Made by a program: the position numbers and the translations under genes
The notes under the pieces: generated by a model
Told to the model about the DNA's origin: nothing
The model's database searches: none
Seen by the model: only the letters and a program-made list of their open reading frames with translations
Shown: positions 8,021 to 15,644 of the stretch, piece by piece
Position numbering within the stretch: the first letter of the stretch is position 1
Layout of the letters: every line of letters starts with the position of its first letter
Assembly: GCF_004167675.1 (NCBI RefSeq)
Contig: NZ_SEZQ01000001.1
Strand: one strand, 5' to 3'
DNA: 64,000 nucleotides
From: Aliivibrio finisterrensis_A
Lineage (GTDB): Bacteria > Pseudomonadota > Gammaproteobacteria > Enterobacterales > Vibrionaceae

Positions 8021-9076
8021 TTATCCTTTTTTATGGCCGTATGTTCTTGGTTTGGTGTAGTAATCAATCAAAGGAACACACATATTGGTTAAGAGGACAG
8101 CGAAAGCCACGCCATCAGGGAAACCGCCCCAAGTACGGATGATATAAACTAATGCCCCAATAAGTGCACCATAGTATAAGCGGCCTTTTGGTGTTGTTGC
8201 TGCCGATACGGGATCGGTAGCAATAAAGAAAGCCCCAAACATGGTGGCGCCAGAAAACAGGTTAAACAGTGGCGATGTTGCTGTATCTGGTGAAAATAGA
8301 GAAAATAAACTACTTATCACAAAGAGGCTAGCTAAAAAGCTAACAGGAATGTGCCAATGAATGACCCGTTGTTGTAGAAGGAAAAGGCCACCCAATAAGA
8401 AGCCTATATTAACCCACAACCACCCTAATCCAGCAAAACCATTAAAGATAGGTGAAGATAAAACTTCAGAAGTCGTCAATCCTGATTTTAATCCAGTTTT
8501 TAAGGTATCTAATGGGGTAGCCATTGTCATACCATCGACATTCATTGTTAATTGATGGACAGAAAAACCATCTTGACTTAACCCACTCAGGATCAACCAT
8601 ACTGAATCTGAAAAGCTAATCGTCTCTGTGAGCAATTCTTTGACGGGTAGCCAAGTTGTCATTTGTACAGGGAAAGAGATCAACAAAACAACATAGGCAG
8701 CCATTGCTGGATTAAATAGGTTTTGTCCTAACCCTCCATATAGGTGCTTAGCGATAACAATAGCGAAAACAACACCAATAACAGTTACCCACCAAGGTGC
8801 CAGTGGTGGAATGGCAAGTGCCAGTAACAGACCTGTTAGTAGTGCACTATTATCACTAAGGTACGGTTTTAGTGGGCGCTTTCGACACTTTAAGATGAAA
8901 GCTTCTGCCGAAATTGCTGTGATAATCGCAATAAATACCTGTAAGAAAGTGCCCCAACCAAAAAAGTAGGTTTGAGCAAGTAATCCAGGAATTGTTGCTA
9001 ACGCCACCATTTTCATGATGGTTCTTGTGCTCTTTTTGCTGTGGGCATGTGGTGAGCTAGTGATAAAAAAGGCCAC
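8021..9076 (-). CDS. rnfD: Rnf electron transport complex subunit D (covalent FMN protein)
   Basis: A 351-residue, roughly ten-helix membrane protein of the NqrB/RnfD family. It opens with FITSSPHAHSKKSTRTIM, the conserved N-terminal segment, and has the flavinylation site DGMTMATPLDTLK, where FMN is linked to the central Thr of the (S/D)GxTxAT motif. GLGQNLFNPAMAAYV and FFIATDPVSAATTP are further family signatures. It forms the ion-translocating core with RnfA and RnfE. Two bases separate it from rnfC and four from rnfG, so the operon is translated as a unit. Confidence 0.95.
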   Translation of the reverse strand: MAFFITSSPHAHSKKSTRTIMKMVALATIPGLLAQTYFFGWGTFLQVFIAIITAISAEAFILKCRKRPLKPYLSDNSALLTGLLLALAIPPLAPWWVTVIGVVFAIVIAKHLYGGLGQNLFNPAMAAYVVLLISFPVQMTTWLPVKELLTETISFSDSVWLILSGLSQDGFSVHQLTMNVDGMTMATPLDTLKTGLKSGLTTSEVLSSPIFNGFAGLGWLWVNIGFLLGGLFLLQQRVIHWHIPVSFLASLFVISSLFSLFSPDTATSPLFNLFSGATMFGAFFIATDPVSAATTPKGRLYYGALIGALVYIIRTWGGFPDGVAFAVLLTNMCVPLIDYYTKPRTYGHKKG

Positions 9077-9078
9077 TT

Positions 9079-11445
9079 TTACTCTTCCTTATTGTTATTT
9101 TCTTGCGCCGCTTTGCGAGCTTTAGCGCGTGCAATAGCAGCAGCGACAGCCGCTTTTTTCGGGTCTACTTTTTCTTGAGGTTCTTGAATTTCAACATTCG
9201 GTTCAGTAGATGCTTCTGTTGTTTCCTCTGCTTGCGCCGCTTTGCGGGCTTTAGCACGAGCAATGGCAGCAGCGACAGCCGCTTTTTTCGGGTCTACTTG
9301 TTCTTCAGGTTCTTGAATTTTAATATCTGCTTCAGTAGATGCTTCTGTTGTTTCCTCTGCTTGCGCCACTTTGCGGGCTTTAGCTCGAGCAATGGCAGCA
9401 GCGACAGCCGCTTTTTTCGGATCTACTTTTTCTTCAGGTTCTTGAATTTCAATATCCGGCTCAGTAGATGCTTCTGTTGTTTCCTCTGCTTGTGTCGCTT
9501 TGCGAGCTTTAGCACGAGCAATGGCAGCAGCGACAGCCGCTTTTTTCGGGTCTACTTTTTCTTCAGATCCTTGAGTTTCAATATTCGGTTCAGTCGATGT
9601 TTCTGTTGTTTCTTCTGTTTGTGCGGCTTTGCGAGCTTTAGCGCGAGCAATGGCAGCTGCAACGGCATCTTTTTTACCTGAAGTCTCTGGAGCGTCTTGT
9701 GATTCTTGATTTTCAGTAGCAAGTTTGGCTTTTCTTTCTCGCGCTTGCTGTTTACGTTCTTCACGTAATTTCATCATCTCAGAGTTATCTGGCTCGTCAG
9801 AATTAGCTTTTGCGGCTTCTGCTTGTTTGGCTTTAGCACGAGCAATGGCAGCTGCAACTGCTGGTTTTGGTGCTGCAACACCTGACTCTGCAGCGGCTTT
9901 TTGCGCTTTTACTCTTGCGATAGCCGCTGCGATAGCATCGTTTCCTGAACTATCTGGCTTTTCTGCTTTCATTTCTTTACGACGATTTTCTGCAGCAAGC
10001 TTAAATTTGTTTTCACGCTCTAATTTATCACGCTCCATTCGAGCATTTTTTTCTTCAAATCGAACTTTTGCACGATCTGCTGACAATGCATCTTGCTTGC
10101 GAGCGTATATTTCAGATTTTGCTTGGCGATAATATTGTACTAATGGAATTTCACTTGGACAGACATACGCACAGGCACCACACTCAATACAATCAGATAA
10201 ATTATATTCTTCACATTTATCAAACTCTTCTGATTTGGCATACCAGTACAGCTGTTGAGGCAGTAATGAAGAAGGACAAGCATCAGCACAGCTACTGCAT
10301 CGAATACAGGCCATTTCATGATTATAAAGAGGGAGCTCTTTTCTATCTGGGGTAATAATGCAGTTCGTGATTTTAGTGATTGGGATCTGTTGATGAGGCA
10401 GAGTAAAGCCCATCAGTGAGCCCCCCATAATAATACGAGGGTGCTTTTTATCTGCTTTATAACCGACAATATCCATTAGATACTGAACATTGGTTCCTAA
10501 GCGAACCCAATAATTACCAGGGTTATCAATACTATTACCAGTAAGAGTAACAACACGCTCAATCAGAGGCTCTGCATTACAAATAGCACGTTTAACCGCA
10601 AAAATAGTGCCCACGTTTTGCATAATAACGCCAATATCAGTTGAGCGTCCGTTAGCGGGAACTTCTTTACCAGTTAGAATCTTAACCAGTTGACGTGAAC
10701 TGCCTGATGGGTACTTTGTCGGAATAACACGAATGAGAATATTATCGTGTTCTGACACTTCAGCATTGAGTGCTTTTATTGCATCAGGCTTATTGTCCTC
10801 AATAGCAATAATGACTAATTTAGGCGTTAAGATGTGCTGTAAGATTTTAATACCAGTAACGATTTCACTCGCATAATCTTGCATTAAACGATCATCGGCC
10901 GTGATGTATGGCTCACATTCCGCAGCATTGATGATTAAAATATCAGCTTTGCCGACACCACTCTGTAATTTACGGCTAGTAGGGAAGCCTGCGCCTCCCA
11001 TACCTGAAATACCTGATTGACGAATACGTTCAATAAGATCGATAGGATCTTCATTTAAAAAATCAGTAATTGGTTCACGATTATCAAGCCATTGATCATT
11101 GCCATCGGTTTCTATAACAATACAAAGATCGGTTAAGCCTGATGGATGCGCGACTGTTCGTGGTTCTATCGCGACAATTTTACCAGAGGTTGGGGCATGA
11201 ATGGGCACACACATAGCAATATTACCTTGTGTGAGCGGTTGGCCTTTTAATACGCTTTGACCAACAGTAACAAGAATGTCACCTTTACCACCAATATGTT
11301 GTTTTAGTGGCAAGACTAACTCAGAAGGGAGTCCTGCTTGCTGAATGGCGTTACGTGTAGAGATAACTTTATTTTCAGCGGGATGGATACCACCATGAAA
11401 ATCCCAAAGTTGACCCTGTTTAATTTTCTCGATAATGGACAACAT
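9079..11445 (-). CDS. rnfC: Rnf electron transport complex subunit C, with long repetitive tail
   Basis: A 788-residue peripheral subunit, the NADH-side module of Rnf. The N-terminal 440 residues are canonical: a barrel-sandwich start (GGIHPAENKV), the glycine-rich GISGMGGAGFPTSRK nucleotide/FMN-binding segment, and two [4Fe-4S] clusters (CIRCSSCADACP and CIECGACAYVCPS). After QYYRQAKSEI the protein becomes a charged coiled coil and then an Ala/Arg/Lys-rich tail of about 350 residues. The tail ends in near-identical 43-residue units (consensus beginning VDPKKAAVAAAIARAKARK). Long AAIARAK tails are known in enteric RsxC/RnfC; the number and near-identity of units here are notable. Only the tail varies; the catalytic part looks intact. 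Confidence 0.95.
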   Translation of the reverse strand: MLSIIEKIKQGQLWDFHGGIHPAENKVISTRNAIQQAGLPSELVLPLKQHIGGKGDILVTVGQSVLKGQPLTQGNIAMCVPIHAPTSGKIVAIEPRTVAHPSGLTDLCIVIETDGNDQWLDNREPITDFLNEDPIDLIERIRQSGISGMGGAGFPTSRKLQSGVGKADILIINAAECEPYITADDRLMQDYASEIVTGIKILQHILTPKLVIIAIEDNKPDAIKALNAEVSEHDNILIRVIPTKYPSGSSRQLVKILTGKEVPANGRSTDIGVIMQNVGTIFAVKRAICNAEPLIERVVTLTGNSIDNPGNYWVRLGTNVQYLMDIVGYKADKKHPRIIMGGSLMGFTLPHQQIPITKITNCIITPDRKELPLYNHEMACIRCSSCADACPSSLLPQQLYWYAKSEEFDKCEEYNLSDCIECGACAYVCPSEIPLVQYYRQAKSEIYARKQDALSADRAKVRFEEKNARMERDKLERENKFKLAAENRRKEMKAEKPDSSGNDAIAAAIARVKAQKAAAESGVAAPKPAVAAAIARAKAKQAEAAKANSDEPDNSEMMKLREERKQQARERKAKLATENQESQDAPETSGKKDAVAAAIARAKARKAAQTEETTETSTEPNIETQGSEEKVDPKKAAVAAAIARAKARKATQAEETTEASTEPDIEIQEPEEKVDPKKAAVAAAIARAKARKVAQAEETTEASTEADIKIQEPEEQVDPKKAAVAAAIARAKARKAAQAEETTEASTEPNVEIQEPQEKVDPKKAAVAAAIARAKARKAAQENNNKEE
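9100..9690 (-). repeat. Coding tandem repeat, 129-bp units in rnfC
   Basis: Four to five units with a period of 129 bp (43 codons). For example, the GGGTCTAC segment encoding the VDP start of a unit recurs at 9161 and 9290. Each unit encodes VDPKKAAVAAAIARAKARK followed by an acidic linker (AEETTEASTEP...EIQEPEEK). The unit nearest the stop codon is truncated. Units differ by a few substitutions, which indicates recent duplication. Because 129 is divisible by three, gain or loss of a unit keeps frame. Confidence 0.92.
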
Positions 11446-11448
11446 GGG

Positions 11449-12030
11449 TTACTGCTCCGATGCTTGAGAAGGCTTATCTGCCGGAAGATTAACAACAGGG
11501 ATACTTTGTAAATCCCATTTCCAGTTATCAGGCGTTGTGCTGACAGGTATCATTTCAATACAGTCGGTTGGACATGGAGCAACACACAAATCACAGCCGG
11601 TACATTCGGCTTCAATAACGGTGTGTAATGCTTTTGTTCCTCCCACGATAGCGTCAACTGGGCAGGCTTGAATACACTTAGTACAACCAATACACATGTC
11701 TTCATGAATGAAGGCTATTTTTTTTACATTCACAACATCATCGTCTGAGGTTGGAACATCAACTCCCATGAGATCGGCAAGCTTTTCGATCGTTGCTTGA
11801 CCGCCGGGAGGACATTTATTGATGATGTCTCCATTAGCAATGGCTTCAGCATAAGGCTTACATCCAGGGTAACCACATTGACCACATTGGGTTTGGGGAA
11901 GAATGGCATCAATCTGTTCAACAATCGGATCGGATTCAACTTTAAATTTGATTGACGCAAAGCCTAGTATCAAACCAAATACTAAGGCGAGTGCGGCAAT
12001 AGCAATAATAGCAATAAGAATTGAACTCAT
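11449..12030 (-). CDS. rnfB: Rnf electron transport complex subunit B (iron-sulfur protein)
   Basis: A 193-residue protein with one N-terminal membrane helix (SSILIAIIAIAALALVFG). It then has a Fe4S4 domain with CGQCGYPGCKPYA and a later CPPGG, and two ferredoxin-type [4Fe-4S] motifs (CIGCTKCIQACP and CTGCDLCVAPCP). It is the ferredoxin-facing subunit that passes electrons into the membrane part. Length matches gammaproteobacterial RnfB. Three bases separate it from rnfC and two from rnfA. Confidence 0.96.
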   Translation of the reverse strand: MSSILIAIIAIAALALVFGLILGFASIKFKVESDPIVEQIDAILPQTQCGQCGYPGCKPYAEAIANGDIINKCPPGGQATIEKLADLMGVDVPTSDDDVVNVKKIAFIHEDMCIGCTKCIQACPVDAIVGGTKALHTVIEAECTGCDLCVAPCPTDCIEMIPVSTTPDNWKWDLQSIPVVNLPADKPSQASEQ

Positions 12031-12032
12031 GT

Positions 12033-12614
12033 TTATAATTTCACTAAACCAGTAAAGCCCATAAAGGCCAAAGACATTAAGCCTGCAGTGATCATAGCAA
12101 TAGAAGCGCCTTTAAAAGGAAGAGGCACATCGGCTGCTGCAATTCGTTCACGCATAGCAGAAAAGAGAATGAGTACTAATGAAAAACCAACGGCTGCACC
12201 AAAACCATAAATAATAGACTCAATGAAATTATGATTTTCAGTGACATTAAGCAATGCAACACCAAGAACGGCACAGTTAGTCGTGATTAACGGAAGAAAA
12301 ATACCAAGAACACGATATAAAGTAGGACTGGTTTTATGCACGACCATTTCGGTGAATTGAACAACAACGGCGATCACAAGTATGAAACTCATGGTTCGCA
12401 AATATTCGATGCCCAGAGGCGCTAAAATGTAGGTTTCAACAAGATACGAACATACTGAAGCGAGCGTTAGGACAAAAGTTGTCGCAAGCCCCATTCCAAT
12501 TGCACTTTCTAGTTTTTTAGATACGCCCATAAATGGACAAAGACCTAAAAACTTAACCAGTACAAAGTTGTTCACTAAAACAGTACCAACAAGTAGTAAT
12601 AGATACTCAGTCAT
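12033..12614 (-). CDS. rnfA: Rnf electron transport complex subunit A
   Basis: A 193-residue, six-helix membrane protein. It begins MTEYLLLLVGTVLVNNFVL and carries VKFLGLCPFMGVSKKLE and ITTNCAVLGVALLN, the two half-sites whose cysteines pair with those of RnfE to bind a [2Fe-2S] cluster inside the membrane. It is the first gene of rnfABCDGE-nth. The promoter should lie in the 100 bp between it and the tRNA-Asn terminator, but I see no convincing element there. Confidence 0.96.
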   Translation of the reverse strand: MTEYLLLLVGTVLVNNFVLVKFLGLCPFMGVSKKLESAIGMGLATTFVLTLASVCSYLVETYILAPLGIEYLRTMSFILVIAVVVQFTEMVVHKTSPTLYRVLGIFLPLITTNCAVLGVALLNVTENHNFIESIIYGFGAAVGFSLVLILFSAMRERIAAADVPLPFKGASIAMITAGLMSLAFMGFTGLVKL

Positions 12615-12717
12615 GCCAATGATTTTTATGATAATAGATGATCTGGTTATTATCGGCCTTTAAGCGCGTGATAACAACCTTAGAAAGAATAGGTTTTTAA
12701 ATTTTAGGTGAAAAATA

Positions 12718-12752
12718 GACAAAAAAAAGCCTCGTCATTTAGACAAGGCTTT
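12718..12752 (-). terminator. Rho-independent terminator of tRNA-Asn
   Basis: Stem AGCCTTGTC / GACGAGGCT (one G-T pair) with loop TAAAT and eight T residues, read on the minus strand, immediately downstream of the tRNA 3' end. Confidence 0.9.
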
Positions 12753-12758
12753 AGAATT

Positions 12759-12834
12759 TGGCTCCCTTTGCTGGACTTGAACCAGCGACATACGGATTAA
12801 CAGTCCGGCGTTCTACCAACTGAACTAAAAGGGA
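12759..12834 (-). tRNA. tRNA-Asn (anticodon GUU)
   Basis: A 76-nt cloverleaf read on the minus strand: acceptor stem TCCCTTT / AAAGGGA, D arm with AGTTCAGTTGGTAGAA, anticodon loop CTGTTAA (anticodon GTT), T arm GGTTCAAGTCC, discriminator G and an encoded CCA. Very close to E. coli tRNA-Asn. It is a single gene with its own terminator. Confidence 0.97.
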
Positions 12835-13312
12835 ATCGTTGTACGGCGTGATATTAGCTACTCAAAAATAAACTGTCAATAGCGATAGAAGAGAAAAAAT
12901 CATTTGATCATTTTATCGACAGAAAGATTATTTTACATAAAAATTTATTGACATCAACGCTAGACTATATTTATCAATGCTTGTGGGTAGTTATCCACTA
13001 AAACTGTGGATAAGTGTGTTAATGAAACTATATTAACTCTAGAAAAGCCAGATATATCGGGCTTCTCAAGGAGTGGTATCTATTAGATAGGTTGCTTTGT
13101 GTTCATTAAATCAATAACTTAAAAGAGGGTTGTTTTTTGATTATACAAATTGATTAATATTTAAACGCAAGGTGGTTTTTGGTGTTGTTCTGTCTGTATT
13201 TTAACCGGTATTGGGGAAAACTTTTCTCATTAAAGAGTTTATATAAATCCGTAGATGGATTTGGTAGGGTATGCTCTTCTTAATATCATCGAGTCAATCT
13301 GGAGTGCTCATC
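12835..13312 (+). other. Intergenic region upstream of uvrB
   Basis: 478 bp between tRNA-Asn and uvrB with no credible ORF. It contains the DnaA box pair at 12991-13013 and a TTGACA at 12948 without a convincing -10 partner. I searched by eye for a CTG-N10-CAG LexA site and found none. A ribosome site (GGAG) lies eight bases before the chosen uvrB ATG. Confidence 0.6.
12991..13013. promoter_or_regulatory. Pair of inverted DnaA boxes upstream of uvrB
   Basis: TTATCCACT at 12991-12999 on the plus strand, and the perfect consensus TTATCCACA on the minus strand at 13005-13013, separated by five bases. DnaA binding in the uvrB control region has been described in E. coli, so this may be a conserved way of linking uvrB to replication status. 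Confidence 0.65.
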
Positions 13313-15343
13313 ATGGCTAATGCGTATGAATTAATTTCCAATTATCAGCCTGCAGGAGATCAGCCTGAAGCTATTAAAACCTTAAGTGAAGGGTTAGAGA
13401 ATGGTTTAGCCCATCAAACCTTATTAGGGGTAACAGGTTCTGGTAAAACATTTACGTTAGCAAATGTGATTGCTCAATCAGGGCGACCAACCGTAATAAT
13501 GGCTCATAATAAAACATTAGCCGCTCAACTGTATGGTGAAATGAAGGCATTTTTTCCAAATAATGCGGTTGAGTACTTTGTCTCTTATTTTGATTATTAT
13601 CAGCCTGAAGCTTACGTACCAACAACAGATACCTTTATTGAAAAAGACTCTTCAGTAAATGAGCATATTGAGCAAATGCGTCTTTCTGCAACTAAAGCTC
13701 TTTTAGAGCGTAAAGACGCCATTATTATCGCTTCGGTTTCTGCTATTTATGGTCTTGGTGATCCTCAAGCGTATTTAAGCATGATGCTTCATTTGCGACG
13801 TGGCGATGTCGTTAACCAGAGAGACATCCTACGTCGTTTGGCTGAACTGCAATATAAACGTAACGACATGGCCTTTGAGCGCGGTACTTTTCGTGTTCGT
13901 GGTGAGGTTCTTGATGTTTTTCCTGCCGAATCTGAACATGAAGCTATTCGCATTGAATTATTTGATGATGAAGTAGAGCGTATTAGTAAATTTGATCCAT
14001 TAACTGGTTCTATCATTACTAAAGATATGCCTCGTTGTACTATCTATCCTAAAACACATTATGTAACACCAAGAGAAAAAGTATTAGAGGCCATAGAACA
14101 AATAAAGATAGATCTTGCTGCGCGTCAAAAAGAATTATTAGCGAATAATAAGTTAGTAGAAGAGCAGCGTATTACGCAGCGAACTCAGTTTGATATTGAA
14201 ATGATGAACGAGTTGGGTTTCTGCTCTGGAATTGAAAACTATTCACGTTATTTAAGTGGCCGCCCAGAAGGTGATGCGCCGCCAACCTTATTTGATTATT
14301 TGCCAAAAGATGGCTTATTGATTATCGATGAATCACATATAACGGTCTCTCAGATTGGTGCAATGTATAAAGGTGATCGTTCTCGTAAAGAGAATCTGGT
14401 TGAGTATGGCTTTAGACTTCCGTCAGCGTTAGATAATAGACCAATGCGTTTTGATGAGTTTGAAGCATTGGCACCACAAACAATTTATGTGTCTGCGACT
14501 CCTGGAAAATATGAAATTGAAAAATCGGGTGGGGATATAGCAGAGCAAGTTGTGCGACCGACGGGGTTGCTTGACCCTCTTATTGAGGTACGCCCGGTTG
14601 GAACTCAAGTTGATGACCTATTATCAGAAATTCGCATAAGAACCAAAGTGGGTGAGCGTGTATTGGTAACCACGTTAACTAAGCGAATGGCGGAAGATTT
14701 AACGGAATACCTTGATGAGCACGGGGTTAAGGTTCGATACTTACATTCGGATATTGATACGGTTGAACGTGTCGAGATTATTCGTGATCTGCGTTTAGGT
14801 AAGTTTGACGTCTTAGTTGGTATCAACTTATTGCGTGAAGGCTTGGATATGCCAGAGGTGTCTCTGGTTGCGATTCTGGATGCAGATAAAGAGGGGTTCT
14901 TACGTTCAGAGCGCTCATTAATTCAAACGATAGGTCGTGCAGCTCGTAACTTAGAAGGCAAAGCCATTTTATATGCAGATCGAATCACAGGCTCAATGGA
15001 AAAAGCAATCGGTGAAACAGAAAGACGCCGTGAAAAGCAGATTTTGCATAATAAAGCGTTGGGTATTGTACCGACAGCATTGAAAAAAGATGTTGCTGAT
15101 ATTCTTGAATTGGGTGATATGACGAAAAATAAACGTAAAGTCGTGGCTCCAAAGATCAAGTTATCAGAAGTGGCAGAAGAAGGTGCAAGCTATCAATCTA
15201 TGACACCACAGCAACTAGAAAAAGAAGTGCAAAAACTAGAAACTAAGATGTATCAACACGCAAAAGATCTGGAATTTGAATTGGCCGCACAAGTAAGAGA
15301 TGAAATAGATGTATTAAAAAAACAATTTATCTCAAATAGTTAG
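13313..15343 (+). CDS. uvrB: Excinuclease ABC subunit B
   Basis: A 676-residue nucleotide-excision-repair helicase. Visible are Walker A (LLGVTGSGKTFT), the beta-hairpin YFVSYFDYYQPEAYVP that pries into damaged DNA, the helicase motif LLIIDESH, QTIGRAARN (motif VI) and a C-terminal UvrC-interacting UVR motif (QLEKEVQKLETKMYQHAKDL). UvrB receives the lesion from UvrA and recruits UvrC. An in-frame ATG at 13271 would add 14 unconserved residues; the ATG at 13313 (MANAYELISNYQPAGDQPEAI) has a GGAG at proper spacing and matches the family start. Classical SOS control could not be confirmed: no LexA box was seen. Confidence 0.97.
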   Translation: MANAYELISNYQPAGDQPEAIKTLSEGLENGLAHQTLLGVTGSGKTFTLANVIAQSGRPTVIMAHNKTLAAQLYGEMKAFFPNNAVEYFVSYFDYYQPEAYVPTTDTFIEKDSSVNEHIEQMRLSATKALLERKDAIIIASVSAIYGLGDPQAYLSMMLHLRRGDVVNQRDILRRLAELQYKRNDMAFERGTFRVRGEVLDVFPAESEHEAIRIELFDDEVERISKFDPLTGSIITKDMPRCTIYPKTHYVTPREKVLEAIEQIKIDLAARQKELLANNKLVEEQRITQRTQFDIEMMNELGFCSGIENYSRYLSGRPEGDAPPTLFDYLPKDGLLIIDESHITVSQIGAMYKGDRSRKENLVEYGFRLPSALDNRPMRFDEFEALAPQTIYVSATPGKYEIEKSGGDIAEQVVRPTGLLDPLIEVRPVGTQVDDLLSEIRIRTKVGERVLVTTLTKRMAEDLTEYLDEHGVKVRYLHSDIDTVERVEIIRDLRLGKFDVLVGINLLREGLDMPEVSLVAILDADKEGFLRSERSLIQTIGRAARNLEGKAILYADRITGSMEKAIGETERRREKQILHNKALGIVPTALKKDVADILELGDMTKNKRKVVAPKIKLSEVAEEGASYQSMTPQQLEKEVQKLETKMYQHAKDLEFELAAQVRDEIDVLKKQFISNS

Positions 15344-15373
15344 TGATAGTTTTGTAAGTAGGGATTTTGGGTA

Positions 15374-15478
15374 AAAAAGAAGCCAACCGCAATGTCCCGG
15401 TTGGCTTTATTGTTCATGTGAAAGTAAATTTCACTAACAACGTCAGTTGGCTAGGTGACCCTTTGGCTTAAAGGGTCA
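15374..15478 (-). ncRNA. qrr1: Qrr1 quorum-regulatory small RNA
   Basis: About 105 nt on the minus strand, divergent from luxO. It starts TGACCCTTTAAGCC..GGGTCAC (5' hairpin) and continues with the invariant Qrr core CTAGCCAACTGACGTTGTTA. It ends in the terminator hairpin AAGCCAACCGGGA..GCGGTTGGCTT plus a T-run. Qrr RNAs act with Hfq at low cell density to repress the LuxR/HapR-type master regulator (LitR in V. fischeri) and to tune other quorum-sensing mRNAs. Position between uvrB and luxO matches qrr1 in other vibrios. The predicted 5' end follows from the sigma-54 promoter at 15489-15504. Confidence 0.95.
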
Positions 15479-15488
15479 CTATACATAT

Positions 15489-15504
15489 AGCAGGTAGCGT
15501 GCCA
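15489..15504 (-). promoter_or_regulatory. Sigma-54 promoter of qrr1
   Basis: On the minus strand: TGGCAC-N5-CTGCT, giving GG (-25/-24) and GC (-13/-12) with exactly ten bases between. This puts +1 at about 15478, the first base of the Qrr1 5' hairpin. Phosphorylated LuxO is the expected activator. Confidence 0.88.
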
Positions 15505-15565
15505 ACTTTTTTAACAGCAAAAAGTGGACTCTCAGGTCTAAAAAATAAACAAAATAACTAAATTT

Positions 15566-15613
15566 TTGCATTTTGCAATTTGATATTCGCATTTTGAAAT
15601 TGCATAATGCGAA
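15566..15613. promoter_or_regulatory. LuxO-binding sites upstream of qrr1
   Basis: Three copies of the LuxO pattern TTGCA-W3-TGCAA: a perfect TTGCATTTTGCAA at 15566-15578, an imperfect TTCGCATTTTGAA at 15586-15598, and TTGCATAATGCGAA at 15600-15613. They lie 60-110 bp upstream of the sigma-54 promoter, the usual place for enhancer sites. They also lie just before the luxO start, so they could mediate luxO autoregulation. Confidence 0.8.
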
Positions 15614-15644
15614 TGTTGTGTTTTTTGTTACTTAATGGTGGCTC

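Noticed and set aside
9103..9681. Plus-strand ORF of 192 codons antisense to rnfC, Cys/Phe/Arg-rich
   Set aside because: It is the antisense shadow of the tandem repeat, with unnatural composition and no ribosome site.
12838..13312. LexA box upstream of uvrB
   Set aside because: Every CTG in the region was checked for CAG after ten bases; none fits.
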